The notes: generated from the sequence alone by a model not told the origin. A stretch of DNA of 64,000 nucleotides from Sulfurospirillum barnesii SES-3 (GCF_000265295.1 NC_018002.1:1426001-1490000), one strand, 5' to 3'. Counted from the stretch's first letter, positions 1-9,653 are shown. Program-made: numbers and translations.

Positions 1-619
1 AAGCAGCATCTTCGCCCGTAAATTCAATCAAAATAGTCTCTTCATTGTATTTGGATACCACAGGCGATTCAAGTGTAAAACAGCTGTATTGAAAAAGGTG
101 TTTAATCTGTACATTAATTTCATCAATAATATCATCCAATGCACGCTTTTCATGATGAAAATTTTGGTCAATAGTATGAGATACAAGAGAATTACGTAAT
201 TCTCTTGTATGCGCATGCACACTTTTAGGTGGCATCATTTCAGGGACAATACCACTTTTTTCTTTTACTACTGAGCCTTGAGTTTCTAGAATTGTTTCAG
301 AAACATCATGTTGTATAAGATCTTTATTTTTATTTTTTGAGCGTCTGTTTTTCGAACGTCTACTCTTCTCTTTACGTTCATCATCATTCTCTTTATGAAC
401 ATCAGAATGAGAAAAAATATGTTCTTTACGCTCAAAATTTTCTCTTTTTATCTCACCCTTGCGTTTGACTTCAATAATGGCACCTTTTTTAAAAAAGCCT
501 AAAAAGCCATTTGAACCATTTTGAATAATACTAATCTCTAACTCCACAACCGAACAAGACAATTCACTCGCTGCTTTAGAATAAGCTTCTTGAAGTGTTG
601 GTGCTTCAACTCTTATCAT
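1..619 (-). CDS. jag: Jag/KhpB-like RNA-binding protein, 3' end outside window
   Basis: The reading frame starts at ATG 619 and runs off the left edge, so about 206 residues are visible. The first ~50 residues match the Jag N-terminal domain: a start rich in E-A-Y-S-K-A-A-S-E-L, then a G-F-L-G-F-F-K-K-G turn. A long Lys/Arg-rich linker follows (about residues 55-115), and then the beginning of a KH-type RNA-binding region with a D-D-I-I-D-E-I-N helix. The start overlaps the yidC stop by one base (TAATG), so the two are translationally coupled. Jag/KhpB family proteins bind RNA and accompany YidC in many bacteria; the exact role here is unknown. The R3H end cannot be seen. Confidence 0.85.
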   Translation of the reverse strand, partial: MIRVEAPTLQEAYSKAASELSCSVVELEISIIQNGSNGFLGFFKKGAIIEVKRKGEIKRENFERKEHIFSHSDVHKENDDERKEKSRRSKNRRSKNKNKDLIQHDVSETILETQGSVVKEKSGIVPEMMPPKSVHAHTRELRNSLVSHTIDQNFHHEKRALDDIIDEINVQIKHLFQYSCFTLESPVVSKYNEETILIEFTGEDAA

Positions 620-2205
620 TATTGAGCCTTTTCTTCTTTATGTTTTTTTGCAAAAAGTTTATTGACATAAAACTGCTGAACAATGGATGCTAAGTTATTT
701 GTAAACCAATACAACGTAAGACCTGCTGGAAAAGTTACAAAGAAAAAAGTAAAAATCAACGGTAAAAACTTCATAATCTTTTCTTGCATTGGATCATTAA
801 AGGTCGTTGGCGTGATCTTTTGATGGAAAAACATGGTAAGACCCATAAGCACAGGTAGAATAAAATAAGGATCCATGACCGCTAAATCATGTACCCATAA
901 AATCCACTCTGCTCCCTTAAGTTCAATGGCATTTTGTAAAACACGGTACACAGCAAAGAAAACAGGGATTTGGAGTAAAATAGGTAAACATCCTCCCATA
1001 GGATTTGCACCATGCTTTTTATAAAGTTCCATCATATGCATATTGAGTTTTTGCTTATCATCACCGTATTTTTTCTGTAGCTCTTTAACTTTTGGTGCAA
1101 GTTCTTTAAGTTTGTTCATGGAGACCATACCCTTATACGTCAAAGGATACAACACCAACCGTACGATAATAGTCATTGCAACAATTGCCCAACCCCAGTT
1201 ACCAAAAATACCGTGTAAATAAGAAAGTAACGAAAAAAGTGGTTTTGCAATAAACGTAAAAAAGCCATACTCAACAACATCGGTTAATTCAGGTTCAATT
1301 GTTTTAAGCTTCCTATGCTCTTTTGGTCCGATATAGCCACTAAGTTTAAAATCATCCTGGCCCTTAGCAAATAAGAGAGGGTCACTGTTTTTACCAGGTA
1401 AAATAACTGTCTCAAGACCAGAATTTAGTTCATAGAAAAATGTTGTGTAATATTTATCAGCAGCAGCAATCAATCGTGCATTTGCAAAGCGTTCATCCCC
1501 TTTGGCATCACCATCACTGATAGTGTGAATCGTGCTATCTGCTTTTTTAATTAACGCACCATGAAACGTGTAACTGTCCACAGCTGCATTGGGTCTAAAA
1601 CCAGGAGAAATAAAATAATCTTTAGCATTTGAAAGCTTTACATGTAAATCATATTTACCCGATGGAAAGAACGTAATTGTTTTAGTGAGTGTTACATCTG
1701 CTAAGTGTTGTGTTAGCACAAGAGCACTACCATTTTCAGTTACATCAACATTTGGTTTATCTGAAGTATAAGACATTACAAAAGCATCAGCATTAACTTT
1801 TTTGTCACTAAAACGAATTTCTAAAGGCAATACACCTTGTGAACCATCAATGAGTTGTATTCGATCACCATGGTCATCTTGATATTTTGATTCACCCAGA
1901 TAAAATTTTGCAATTCTTCCTAAACGATCAATCTTTACCTCATAATCAGGAGCTTTTATCGTAGCGATAATTTCATGCTCAGATCCAGACGCTACGGTTG
2001 CCTGTGAAATATCATTACTACTGACTGCGCTCGAAACATCCAAAGCTGTAGAGGGAGAAGAGATATTTTGTTCTATCTTAGAAGTATTGGTTTCAGCAAG
2101 AGGAGTGTTTTTAGGGATAAAAAAATGATCATAAAGAGCAAAAAATAAAAATGATAAAACAGTAGCGATGATAACTCGCATCTGAGGAGTAAGTTTATCT
2201 GTCAC
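619..2205 (-). CDS. yidC: Membrane protein insertase YidC
   Basis: This 528-residue protein has a first membrane helix near residues 10-28, a large periplasmic beta domain (about 60-320) and then the conserved five-helix insertase core. The core includes W-G-W-A-I-V and the P-M-G-G-C-L-P-I-L-L-Q-I-P-V-F motif. It ends in a Lys-rich cytoplasmic tail. YidC inserts and folds inner-membrane proteins alone or with SecYEG. The start is GTG at 2205, with a GGGA ribosome site, and it overlaps the yidD stop as GTGA. One palindrome copy (1637-1648) lies inside the periplasmic domain and is read as L-H-V-K. Confidence 0.97.
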   Translation of the reverse strand: MTDKLTPQMRVIIATVLSFLFFALYDHFFIPKNTPLAETNTSKIEQNISSPSTALDVSSAVSSNDISQATVASGSEHEIIATIKAPDYEVKIDRLGRIAKFYLGESKYQDDHGDRIQLIDGSQGVLPLEIRFSDKKVNADAFVMSYTSDKPNVDVTENGSALVLTQHLADVTLTKTITFFPSGKYDLHVKLSNAKDYFISPGFRPNAAVDSYTFHGALIKKADSTIHTISDGDAKGDERFANARLIAAADKYYTTFFYELNSGLETVILPGKNSDPLLFAKGQDDFKLSGYIGPKEHRKLKTIEPELTDVVEYGFFTFIAKPLFSLLSYLHGIFGNWGWAIVAMTIIVRLVLYPLTYKGMVSMNKLKELAPKVKELQKKYGDDKQKLNMHMMELYKKHGANPMGGCLPILLQIPVFFAVYRVLQNAIELKGAEWILWVHDLAVMDPYFILPVLMGLTMFFHQKITPTTFNDPMQEKIMKFLPLIFTFFFVTFPAGLTLYWFTNNLASIVQQFYVNKLFAKKHKEEKAQ

Positions 2206-2555
2206 GAGATTCCCTTTTGTTTCAATGTTTTAAAAGCTTTTACTACGTAAAAACTTTTGGTATTTTTTGGTACAAACCAAAAAAGAATACGATGAATATC
2301 TGGTGATTTTGAAAGCGAAAGAGGAGGAAATGCAAAACTCTTTTGAACTACAGGATAATCAATCCCCCCAACAAAAAGTTGATTGCATTTCAAAATACGT
2401 ATAAAACTGTAAAAGAGAGCTTTTAAAAAATTATTGTGCAGAAATTGCTCTTTAGCGTATTGAGAACACGTTGGATAATACCTGCAACTTCCATAACCAA
2501 TTAACGTAAAAAACTTCTGATAAAGCTTTATTAAAAAAAGTGCCAGAACTTTCAT
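2202..2555 (-). CDS. yidD: Membrane protein insertion efficiency factor YidD
   Basis: This is a 117-residue protein of the YidD (DUF37) family. It carries the diagnostic run L-I-x-L-Y-Q-K-F near the start, then C-R-Y-Y-P-T-C-S-Q-Y-A and a C-N-Q-L-F-V-G-G-D-Y-P-V block. YidD is a small amphipathic membrane-associated protein that helps YidC-dependent insertion. The C-terminal ~40 residues are longer than in many homologues. It overlaps rnpA by four bases (ATGA) and yidC by four bases (GTGA), so all three are probably made from one transcript. Confidence 0.95.
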   Translation of the reverse strand: MKVLALFLIKLYQKFFTLIGYGSCRYYPTCSQYAKEQFLHNNFLKALFYSFIRILKCNQLFVGGIDYPVVQKSFAFPPLSLSKSPDIHRILFWFVPKNTKSFYVVKAFKTLKQKGIS

Positions 2556-2890
2556 TCTTTAACACAATTCATTTTTTTCATTGACCATAAAATACCTTTT
2601 TTTAAAGTATCATACGATAAATGATGTATTTTCTCTTTTGCCACAAAAACATACACACCATCATCTAAAGTGTGTTGGATTTCTAAAAAAATAGCACGAA
2701 GTCGCCTTTTTGCTAAATTTCGCTTAATAGCATTCCCGACTTTTTTACTTGCGGTAAAGCCAACTTTATTTGTTGAATCTTGATTGTAAAAGACTAAAGC
2801 ACCTTCATAGTGCCATTTCTTTGCGTAATTATAAACGAATGAAAACTCTCGTGTCGTTTTGAGAGTTTCATATGCTTTTAAACGGCCAAT
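2552..2890 (-). CDS. rnpA: Ribonuclease P protein component, with a non-standard start
   Basis: This gives about 112 residues, including F-S-F-V-Y-N-Y-A near the start and the RNR-type signature K-K-V-G-N-A[12 protein letters not shown], typical of the RNase P protein that binds the M1 RNA and helps mature tRNA 5' ends. No ATG, GTG, TTG or CTG lies between the upstream in-frame TAG and the conserved core. The best candidate is ATT at 2890, about ten bases after an AAAGG ribosome site inside rpmH. It would overlap the end of rpmH by 13 bases. The stop overlaps yidD (ATGA). The function is certain; the start codon is inference, and a sequencing error is the alternative. Confidence 0.9.
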   Translation of the reverse strand: MGRLKAYETLKTTREFSFVYNYAKKWHYEGALVFYNQDSTNKVGFTASKKVGNAIKRNLAKRRLRAIFLEIQHTLDDGVYVFVAKEKIHHLSYDTLKKGILWSMKKMNCVKE

Positions 2891-3012
2891 CTGCTTCTAC
2901 CTTTAGCACGACGTGCTGCGATAACCTTACGTCCACCCTTAGTTTTCATTCTAAGTCTAAAGCCATGTGTGCGTTTTTTAGGTGTACTATGTGGCTGATA
3001 CGTTCTTTTCAT
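2878..3012 (-). CDS. rpmH: Large ribosomal subunit protein bL34
   Basis: This 44-residue, very basic protein reads [18 protein letters not shown] and then [19 protein letters not shown], which is the complete bL34 sequence pattern. It is the first gene of the rpmH-rnpA-yidD-yidC-jag cluster, an order conserved across bacteria. The ATG at 3012 has an AAAGGAA ribosome site upstream. The gene is short and easily missed. Confidence 0.98.
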   Translation of the reverse strand: MKRTYQPHSTPKKRTHGFRLRMKTKGGRKVIAARRAKGRSRLAV

Positions 3013-3050
3013 CTAAAAGTTCCTTTGATAAAAAATAATTTAAGGTACGG

Positions 3051-3056
3051 ATTTTA
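3051..3056 (-). promoter_or_regulatory. Candidate -10 box for the rpmH operon
   Basis: On the minus strand the sequence GGTAAAAT lies about 39 bases before the rpmH start. Promoters of this group often have a good -10 box and a weak -35 box, and no convincing -35 is seen here. The rest of the 3013-3236 gap shows no gene, tRNA or clear DnaA-box cluster. Confidence 0.35.
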
Positions 3057-3236
3057 CCTTAGCTTTACTTAAAATTGAATAAGCTTAAATTAAGAAGTTC
3101 TCAAAAAATCAATGAATTTACGACGAATGCTTTACACTGTACACTCAAGGCTTTTTGACATTAAGGTTGCTGTAATTCATCTATCACTAGAATAATCCCT
3201 TTGATTTTCGTCTAATTTAACCCAAAGGGAAATGCT

Positions 3237-3593
3237 GTGTGTATGCAAAAAATCGTATTGATTTTATTGATGGGGCTAGGAACACTTCTTTTTGCATGCG
3301 GTGGTAGTTGCTTGGAGTGTCATCCAAAATTAGAGCCTTACAGTGAAGATAAAGATCACCGTATTTTAAAAGAGTGTACATCCTGTCATAATACACCCTC
3401 AAAAAATGGGATGTGTGGACAAGATTGTTTTGAGTGTCACTCACGGGATAAACTCTATGCTCAAAAAGATATAGAAGCCCATCAAGCACTTAAAGCGTGT
3501 AAAGCTTGCCACAAAGAAAAAGAAGATTTTCTACGCATGTCCCCTGCTTCATCACCAACACAAGAGACCTTGATTGATCTTTTTAAAAAATAG
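3237..3593 (+). CDS. Small periplasmic tetraheme cytochrome c
   Basis: This 118-residue protein has a hydrophobic signal segment (residues 5-20) and four CXXCH haem-attachment motifs: C-L-E-C-H 25-29, C-T-S-C-H 47-51, C-F-E-C-H 64-68 and C-K-A-C-H 88-92. Extra His residues at 41 and 82 could serve as distal ligands. Cys21 follows L-L-F-A, so a lipoprotein anchor is possible. It probably carries electrons in the periplasm; no partner enzyme is adjacent. The GTG at 3237 is favoured because AAAGGGA sits six to seven bases upstream; ATG 3243 is the alternative. The gene is single and convergent with the next one. Confidence 0.85.
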   Translation: MCMQKIVLILLMGLGTLLFACGGSCLECHPKLEPYSEDKDHRILKECTSCHNTPSKNGMCGQDCFECHSRDKLYAQKDIEAHQALKACKACHKEKEDFLRMSPASSPTQETLIDLFKK

Positions 3594-3600
3594 TATCCTC

Positions 3601-4029
3601 TTACGAGGGTAAACACTTCTTCATAACCTCTTTCCACTCTAAATGAAAATGTTTTCTAATAAAAGCCCTTGTGTGCGGAACAGAACATGCCGAACAATCC
3701 AAATGTGAAATGGCATTGTGCACATAATAAGCACTCTTTTTTGACGGAATGGCACAGGCACTTTTCACCAAAATATCACCTTCTTTTCGAAGCCCTAAAT
3801 CATTAAAACGAAAATACGGGCATGCACAAAAATAACAATTTAAATAGCTCAGTTGATGACACTTTTCCTTGCGTGCATACAAGGGACAAAAAAGAGGCTC
3901 TTTTGCAAGCATATTTTCAAAAACAAAATAGTCAATAATCATCTCTTTTGAGTAGCCTTGTGCTATCAATTTTTTCACAATGTCTTGATGCTTTCTATTG
4001 TGTGCCATGAACCAATCAAAATAAGCCAT
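3601..4029 (-). CDS. Cysteine-rich small-domain protein (zf-like)
   Basis: This 142-residue protein has no signal peptide or membrane segment. The centre carries C-P-L-Y, then N-C-Y-F-C-A-C-P-Y-F, and later D-C-S-A-C-S-V-P-H. The N-C-x-F-C-x-C-P and D-C-S-x-C-x-x-P-H pair is the pattern of the cysteine-rich small domain (PF04071-like), thought to bind metal. Its biochemical role is unknown. The family call rests on motif spacing only. It converges on the cytochrome gene across seven bases, with a weak CCTC/GAGG stem at 3597-3608 between them. Confidence 0.65.
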   Translation of the reverse strand: MAYFDWFMAHNRKHQDIVKKLIAQGYSKEMIIDYFVFENMLAKEPLFCPLYARKEKCHQLSYLNCYFCACPYFRFNDLGLRKEGDILVKSACAIPSKKSAYYVHNAISHLDCSACSVPHTRAFIRKHFHLEWKEVMKKCLPS

Positions 4030-4091
4030 TTTGTCGATTGCTCCTGTTAAAAATTAATAAAATTATTGTAAAATTCCACAAAAGGAAGGTT

Positions 4092-4514
4092 ATGAAAAAA
4101 TTTTTGACCATTTTAGCACTTATTACAACACTTTTAGCCGATAACCCAAATGATTTGGATGAAATCAAAGAGGAAGATATACCCAAAATCCTCTCTATTA
4201 TTAAAGATGGAACAAAAGAGTACCTACCCATGATGTTAGATGATTATACGACATTGGTGGATATTGTGTGTGTTCAAAATGCCATCGAGTATCGCAATCG
4301 TATCAATTCAGAGAATGAACACGTCAAAATAATTCTCAAAGCAGACAAAGGAACCCTTATAAAAACTACTTTTGAGAACAACAAAAGTTACTTATGCAGT
4401 GACCCTGAAACAAAAATGCTTCTTTCAAAAGGTGCTATTTTTGTCTACGTTTTTTATGATTTGCATGATGCGGAACTTTTTAAATTCTCCGTTCAACACA
4501 AAGATTGTCCCTAA
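4092..4514 (+). CDS. Secreted protein of unknown function
   Basis: This 140-residue protein starts M-K-K-F-L-T-I-L-A-L-I-T-T-L-L-A-D, a typical signal peptide, so it is probably periplasmic. An acidic stretch follows, then two widely spaced Cys in the middle and one near the end. I do not recognise a family. ATG 4092 is chosen because AAGGAAGG precedes it; an upstream in-frame extension to 4038 has no ribosome site. The gene ends at the terminator hairpin 4514-4548 shared with clpB. Confidence 0.6.
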   Translation: MKKFLTILALITTLLADNPNDLDEIKEEDIPKILSIIKDGTKEYLPMMLDDYTTLVDIVCVQNAIEYRNRINSENEHVKIILKADKGTLIKTTFENNKSYLCSDPETKMLLSKGAIFVYVFYDLHDAELFKFSVQHKDCP

Positions 4515-4548
4515 CTTCTTACATGTAAAAGCTTTACATGTAAGAAGT
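4514..4548. terminator. Bidirectional hairpin made of two TTACATGTAA copies
   Basis: Two palindrome copies (4519-4528 and 4534-4543) are extended on their outer sides by ACTTC and GAAGT. This gives a perfect 16-bp stem with a three-base loop. It lies between the convergent ends of the secreted-protein gene and clpB, with T-rich sequence on the plus-strand side. This is the expected place and shape for a two-way intrinsic terminator. Confidence 0.75.
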
Positions 4549-4558
4549 ATTTAGACTT

Positions 4559-7132
4559 TTAATGTTGATGGATAACAATTTCACCTTCATTTGCATCAAT
4601 GACGATGCTTTCGCCCTCATGCAATTTCTCTTCCAAAATAAGCTCTGCTAATCTGTCCTCAACAAGCTCATAGAGTGCGCGTTTAAGGGGTCTTGCCCCA
4701 TACACAGGATCAAATCCCGCTTCAGCAATTAAGGCTTTTGCACGAAGTGTAAGCTCCGCTTTTATCTCTTTGGCTGAGAGCTTGGTCTCAATATCTTTAA
4801 ACATAATGCTTACAATTTCACGTAAACCATCTTCGCTCAAAGGATTGAAAATAATGATGTCATCCAGTCGGTTCAAAAATTCGGGTTTAAAATGTGTGCG
4901 CAACTCTTTCATCACCTCTTCGGTGCGTTTTTCACCCTCATACGCCATGATTTTATCGCTGGCAATATTGGACGTTAGAATAATAATCGTGTTTTTAAAA
5001 TCAACCGTAACACCTTTATTATCCGTTAATCGCCCTTCATCAAGCACTTGAAGCAAAATATTAAAAACATCAGGATGCGCTTTTTCAATCTCATCAAACA
5101 GGACAACACTGTAGGGTTTTCTACGTACCGCTTCTGTGAGTTGTCCGCCCTCATCATACCCCACATACCCTGGAGGTGCCCCAACCAAACGACTAACAGA
5201 GTGTTTTTCCATGTATTCGCTCATATCAAAACGAATCAATGCCTTAGTGGTATCAAACAAAAAGTTAGCTAACGCCTTAGCACTTTGGGTTTTACCCACC
5301 CCTGTAGGACCTAAGAAAAGGAAACTACCAATAGGCTTACTTTGCTCACTAAGACCTGCTTTGTTACGCTTGATCGCTCGACCAATCGCTTTAATAGCTT
5401 CATCTTGTCCAACCACTTCTTTTTTAAGATACTCTTCTACATGTAATACTTTTGCTTTCTCACTTTGAAGCATTTTAGTGACAGGAATCCCTGTCCATTT
5501 GCTGACAATGGTGGCGATCATCTCTTCATCAACACTGTTTTTTAAGAGTGTGCCACTTTCTACCATTTTTTCCCACTTAACCTTTAGTTCTTCTTCTTGT
5601 TTAAGAAGGTCTGGTAATTTTCCATACTCTATTTCTGCAGCCTTGTTAAAATCACTGTTTTTCTTAGCCGTTTCTGCTTCTCGTCGCAAAGCTTCTGCGT
5701 CTGTTTTAAGTGAGGCAATGTCATTAAAAACACTCTTTTCAGTCTCAAATTGAATTTCAAGGCTATTGCGTTTCTCTTTGGCATCACTGAGCTCTTTTTC
5801 AATGGACTGTAAGCGTTCATCGTTCTTTTTATTTTTTTCCATTAAAAGAGCCTCTTTTTCTACCATCAACGTACCAATAACCCTTTTAATACGACTTAGC
5901 TCTGTAGGTTCACTCTCAATTTGCATCTTAAGCTCTGCTGATGCCTCATCAATTAAATCAATCGCTTTATCGGGCAGAAAACGATCACTGATATATCGAG
6001 CACTTAATTTTGCTGCTGCAATCAATGCTGAATCCATGATGGTTACATGATGATGCGCCTCAAGGCTCTCTTTAATACCCCGCAAAATCTGTAATGCCTC
6101 ATTAATACTTGGTTCATTCACCGTGACAGGCTGAAAACGTCGTTGCAGTGCGGCATCTTTTTCAAAATATTTGCGGTACTCTTTGAGTGTCGTAGCACCA
6201 ATGGTATGGAGTTCACCACGGGCTAAAGCTGGCTTTAAAATATTGGCCGCATCCATACTTCCCTCACTCGCACCTGCACCCACAATGGTATGAATTTCAT
6301 CGATAAATAAAATAATATTGCCACTTTTTTTCACTTCATCAATGACCGCTTTGAGTCTGTCTTCAAACTCACCACGATACTTTGCCCCTGCAATCAAGGC
6401 ACTCATATCGAGGGCGACCACACTTTTGTTTTGAAGGCTTAAGGGCACATCATTGTGTGCAATTCTAAGGGCTAATCCCTCCGCAATGGCCGTTTTACCC
6501 GTTCCTGGCTCACCAATCAAGATAGGATTATTTTTACTTTTACGAATTAAGATTTGCATCATTCGACCAATCTCTTCATCCCGTCCAATCACAGGATCCA
6601 ATTTTCCCTCACTGGCTAATTTGGTCAAATTAATACCGTATTTTTCAAGCGATTCAAGAGTTTCATCGGCACTTTGTTTGTCGATTTTTTTACCCCCACG
6701 AAGGGCTTCAAGGTTTTTCTTAAACTGCAATAGATCAAGGTATTTACCCAAAATCTTTTTCAATGGATCACTATCAATATTGGCAAGCAACCATGTATCC
6801 ACAGAGAGATAACTGTCTCCTTTTTGTTTCATCAGCCCTTCTGCTTTTTGCAAACTCTCCACAAGATGTCGTGAAATAACAATATTTTCTTTGCTCACAT
6901 GCGAGACGGTTGGTAGTTTTTGTACTTCACTTTTTACTTCTAACTCTATAGCACTTTTGTCAATATTCATTTTATTAAAGACTTGATTGAGAATAGAAGC
7001 AGAATTAGTGATGAGTCCCCATGTTACATGTAAAGGACCAGCTTCATTATTTTTGGAGTGTAAAGCAAGGCTTATAGCGCTCTCAATGGCTTCACGCATT
7101 TGGTTTGTCAGCTGTTCAAAAAGTGAGTTCAT
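4559..7132 (-). CDS. clpB: ATP-dependent disaggregase ClpB
   Basis: This 857-residue Hsp100 protein has the N-terminal Clp repeat domain (1-140), the first AAA+ domain with Walker A G-E-P-G-T-G-K-T near 206, and a coiled-coil M domain (about 400-520). The second AAA+ domain has G-P-T-G-V-G-K-T near 605 and is followed by the D2-small C-terminal domain. It works with DnaK to rescue aggregated proteins in the cytoplasm. The length is normal. The ATG has an AAAGGAG site. The promoter carries a HAIR-like element, so HspR control is likely. A palindrome copy at 7024-7033 is read L-H-V-T. Confidence 0.98.
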   Translation of the reverse strand: MNSLFEQLTNQMREAIESAISLALHSKNNEAGPLHVTWGLITNSASILNQVFNKMNIDKSAIELEVKSEVQKLPTVSHVSKENIVISRHLVESLQKAEGLMKQKGDSYLSVDTWLLANIDSDPLKKILGKYLDLLQFKKNLEALRGGKKIDKQSADETLESLEKYGINLTKLASEGKLDPVIGRDEEIGRMMQILIRKSKNNPILIGEPGTGKTAIAEGLALRIAHNDVPLSLQNKSVVALDMSALIAGAKYRGEFEDRLKAVIDEVKKSGNIILFIDEIHTIVGAGASEGSMDAANILKPALARGELHTIGATTLKEYRKYFEKDAALQRRFQPVTVNEPSINEALQILRGIKESLEAHHHVTIMDSALIAAAKLSARYISDRFLPDKAIDLIDEASAELKMQIESEPTELSRIKRVIGTLMVEKEALLMEKNKKNDERLQSIEKELSDAKEKRNSLEIQFETEKSVFNDIASLKTDAEALRREAETAKKNSDFNKAAEIEYGKLPDLLKQEEELKVKWEKMVESGTLLKNSVDEEMIATIVSKWTGIPVTKMLQSEKAKVLHVEEYLKKEVVGQDEAIKAIGRAIKRNKAGLSEQSKPIGSFLFLGPTGVGKTQSAKALANFLFDTTKALIRFDMSEYMEKHSVSRLVGAPPGYVGYDEGGQLTEAVRRKPYSVVLFDEIEKAHPDVFNILLQVLDEGRLTDNKGVTVDFKNTIIILTSNIASDKIMAYEGEKRTEEVMKELRTHFKPEFLNRLDDIIIFNPLSEDGLREIVSIMFKDIETKLSAKEIKAELTLRAKALIAEAGFDPVYGARPLKRALYELVEDRLAELILEEKLHEGESIVIDANEGEIVIHQH

Positions 7133-7158
7133 AAAATCTCCTTTGTATTTTTCTATTA

Positions 7159-7189
7159 TTTTACAACTTTGAGTGCCTTGATGTCAAGA
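7159..7189 (-). promoter_or_regulatory. clpB promoter with HAIR-like (HspR) inverted repeat
   Basis: Reading the minus strand, TTGACA (7188-7183) is followed after 18 bases by TAAAAT (7164-7159), a near-consensus vegetative promoter 27 bases before clpB. The -35 box is inside CTTGACA-N7-ACTCAAA (7189-7169). This resembles the HspR operator CTTGAGT-N7-ACTCAAG with three mismatches. HspR represses clpB and other chaperone genes in several Campylobacterota. The HspR gene is not in the window. Confidence 0.6.
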
Positions 7190-7284
7190 TTATTTAGTCA
7201 CAATGAAGCACTAATGAGATTACTTTCATCTTTATGTACGTATCAATAACTCTCTCTTTCATAGAAATTTTAGGGAAATTTCAC

Positions 7285-7290
7285 TATAAT
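7285..7290 (+). promoter_or_regulatory. Candidate -10 box for ctp
   Basis: TATAAT lies about 50 bases before the ctp start. No strong -35 box is visible. The gap between the divergent clpB and ctp genes is otherwise without a gene. Confidence 0.5.
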
Positions 7291-7339
7291 CTCTGCTTTT
7301 AGTAAAGCAAGCATCTCATGCTAGGAGCATACACACATT

Positions 7340-8659
7340 ATGAAACATTTACCTTTTGCTACGGTTGGCTTTGTTGCCACTTTTATCGGTATTACCACAC
7401 TCTTCTCTTCCTCGCTTTTTGCAGATAATGCGGAGGGTGAAAAAAGTAGACTTGCATCATTGGCTAAATTCACACGTGTTTTAGCGACCATTGAAAAATA
7501 CTATGTTGATGACATCAAAATTGATGAAATTGTAAAAAAATCCATCGAGGGTCTCTTAAACAACCTTGACGCCCACTCCTCTTATTTGGATGAAAAACAT
7601 TTTAAAGACCTTAAGATTCAAACCGATGGTGAATTTGGTGGGCTTGGAATTACAATCAGTCAAAAAGATGGTGCGCTTACTATCATTGCTCCTATGGAAG
7701 GAACGCCTGCGGATAAAGCGGGTATCAAGGCAGGTGATATTATTTTAAAAATCAATAAACAATCTACCCTAAACATGACGATTGATGAAGCCGTTAACAT
7801 CATGCGTGGAAAACCTGGAACGCCTATTGAACTTACTATTGTAAGAGAAGGCGAGAACAAGCCAATTGTTGTGCCTATTGTACGGGATATTATTAAAATA
7901 GAATCTGTGTATGCCAAAACAATTGAAAATGAAAATATACTCTACGTACGTGTGGTTAACTTTGATAAAAACATTGTAGGGGATGTACAAGAAGCCATTA
8001 ATAAAAACAAGAAAGTTCAAGGTATTATTTTGGACCTGAGAAACAATCCTGGAGGACTTCTCAATCAAGCGGTTGGGTTGGTAGATATTTTCGTTGAAGA
8101 TGGGATTATCGTCTCACAAAAAGGTCGTTTAGAATCAGAAAATGAAGAGTACCGTGCTAGCAAAGCAGGCACATTAAGCAAAACACCTTTGGTGGTTTTA
8201 GTGAACGGTGGAAGTGCTAGTGCCAGCGAAATTGTAAGCGGTGCCTTGCAAGATCATAAACGTGCTATCGTCATTGGTGAAAAAACCTTTGGAAAAGGAA
8301 GCGTACAAGCGGTTCTTCCCGTCGTTGATAATGAGGCGATTCGTTTAACCATTGCTCGCTATTATCTGCCAAGTGGACGTACGATTCAAGCAGAGGGTGT
8401 CACTCCTGATATTCTTGTGTATCCAGGAGAAGTTCCCCATAAAAACAATGAACAATCTCTCAAAGAAAAAGATCTTAAAAAACATTTAGAGAGTGAATTG
8501 CAAAAAGTAGACACAAACCAAACAGATAAAAAAGCAAAAACAAAAACAAAAGAGACACAAAAAGCAGACAAAGAAGTAATTACGCAAGAGAATTTATTTA
8601 AAGATTTACAATTAAAAAGTGCTATTGATGCTATCAAAGTACTTTCAATCAAAAAATAA
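7340..8659 (+). CDS. ctp: Carboxy-terminal processing peptidase (S41 family)
   Basis: This 439-residue protein has a signal segment (about 8-28), a PDZ domain (about 95-180) with G-G-L-G-I and D-I-I-L-K-I-N, and an S41 protease domain. The catalytic Ser is in the [10 protein letters not shown] motif and the Lys in K-T-F-G-K-G-S-V-Q. The Lys-rich C-terminal tail is low complexity. C-terminal processing proteases cut envelope proteins in the periplasm. It heads the run ctp-purC-purS-purQ-SH3-plsC, the same order as in Campylobacter jejuni. Confidence 0.95.
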   Translation: MKHLPFATVGFVATFIGITTLFSSSLFADNAEGEKSRLASLAKFTRVLATIEKYYVDDIKIDEIVKKSIEGLLNNLDAHSSYLDEKHFKDLKIQTDGEFGGLGITISQKDGALTIIAPMEGTPADKAGIKAGDIILKINKQSTLNMTIDEAVNIMRGKPGTPIELTIVREGENKPIVVPIVRDIIKIESVYAKTIENENILYVRVVNFDKNIVGDVQEAINKNKKVQGIILDLRNNPGGLLNQAVGLVDIFVEDGIIVSQKGRLESENEEYRASKAGTLSKTPLVVLVNGGSASASEIVSGALQDHKRAIVIGEKTFGKGSVQAVLPVVDNEAIRLTIARYYLPSGRTIQAEGVTPDILVYPGEVPHKNNEQSLKEKDLKKHLESELQKVDTNQTDKKAKTKTKETQKADKEVITQENLFKDLQLKSAIDAIKVLSIKK

Positions 8660-8672
8660 CAAAGGGGTAAAG

Positions 8673-9386
8673 ATGAATAAAGGGGCATTGCTATACGAGG
8701 GCAAAGGTAAAAAACTGTTTTTGACAGACGATGAAAATCTTTTAATTTCAGTGTTTAAAGATGATTTGACAGCATTTAATGCCGAAAAAAAAGGCAATGA
8801 AGCAGGAAAAGGCGCACTGAATTGTAAAATCAGCACCCAATTGTTTCACCTTTTGGAAAAACACGGCATCCAAACGCACTTAGTTAAAACGCTTAATGAT
8901 ACAGAGCAACTGATTAAAAAAGTAAAGATTATTCCTATTGAAGTGGTTGTTCGCAATATCGCAACGGGTTCACTTGCCAAACGTCTTGGTATTAAAGATG
9001 GTACGGTGCTTCCTTTTACCTTGGTTGAGTTTTACTATAAAGATGATGCACTGGGTGATCCTATCATTAATGATGAACACTGCTTGTTGTTGAATCTTGT
9101 GAAAAGCGAGTCTGACCTTGAAGAGCTTAAACGCCTTGGTCGTGAGATTAACGTTATTATGAAAAGCTTTTTTGCAGAACGCAAACTCAAACTTGTTGAT
9201 TTTAAAGTGGAATTTGGTGTCGATAAAGAAGGTAACATCCTTCTCTCCGATGAAATCAGTCCTGATAGCTGTCGTTTTTGGGATATGGATACCAATGAAA
9301 AACTGGATAAAGATAGATTTAGACAAGGCTTAGGCGATGTAAAAGTTGCTTATGAAGAAGTCTTAAAACGTATTCTATCTCACTAA
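8673..9386 (+). CDS. purC: SAICAR synthetase
   Basis: This 237-residue enzyme joins aspartate to CAIR in purine synthesis, using ATP. It starts [15 protein letters not shown], the family ATP-binding strand. It has [22 protein letters not shown] and the [12 protein letters not shown] motif. ATG 8673 is chosen for its AAAGGGG site; an upstream in-frame start would overlap ctp and add unrelated residues. It lies 13 bases after ctp and is probably co-transcribed with purS and purQ. Confidence 0.98.
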   Translation: MNKGALLYEGKGKKLFLTDDENLLISVFKDDLTAFNAEKKGNEAGKGALNCKISTQLFHLLEKHGIQTHLVKTLNDTEQLIKKVKIIPIEVVVRNIATGSLAKRLGIKDGTVLPFTLVEFYYKDDALGDPIINDEHCLLLNLVKSESDLEELKRLGREINVIMKSFFAERKLKLVDFKVEFGVDKEGNILLSDEISPDSCRFWDMDTNEKLDKDRFRQGLGDVKVAYEEVLKRILSH

Positions 9387-9407
9387 AATCAAAGGAAAAG
9401 ATTAACA

Positions 9408-9653
9408 ATGAAAGTTATTGTCAACATTCAACTCAAAAATGGCGTTTTAGATCCCCAAGGAAAGGCTGTTCATCATGCACTCTCGTCTTTAAAATTTAAC
9501 GAAGTGAATGACGTGCGTATTGGAAAGCAAATTATTTTGGACATTGCTGAAAGCGATAAAGCAAAAGCGCACGAGAGAGTAACAATCATGTGCGATGAAC
9601 TTTTGGCCAATACTGTGATTGAAGATTACACCATCGAGTTTCCAACATGCTAG
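9408..9653 (+). CDS. purS: FGAM synthase subunit PurS
   Basis: This 81-residue small subunit of the three-part phosphoribosylformylglycinamidine synthase bridges PurL and PurQ. It shows K-N-G-V-L-D-P-Q-G-K-A, V-R-I-G-K and a C-terminal N-T-V-I-E-D-Y, all typical of PurS. It overlaps purQ by seven bases. The large subunit purL is at 59079-61280, about 50 kb away. Confidence 0.97.
   Translation: MKVIVNIQLKNGVLDPQGKAVHHALSSLKFNEVNDVRIGKQIILDIAESDKAKAHERVTIMCDELLANTVIEDYTIEFPTC

Noticed and set aside
3013-3236. Replication origin next to rpmH
   Set aside because: No dnaA or dnaN gene and no cluster of DnaA boxes is seen; in this group oriC usually lies by dnaA, away from rpmH.
4038-4091. Longer N-terminus for the secreted protein
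   Set aside because: It has no ribosome site, and it would bury a clear signal peptide that follows AAGGAAGG and ATG 4092.
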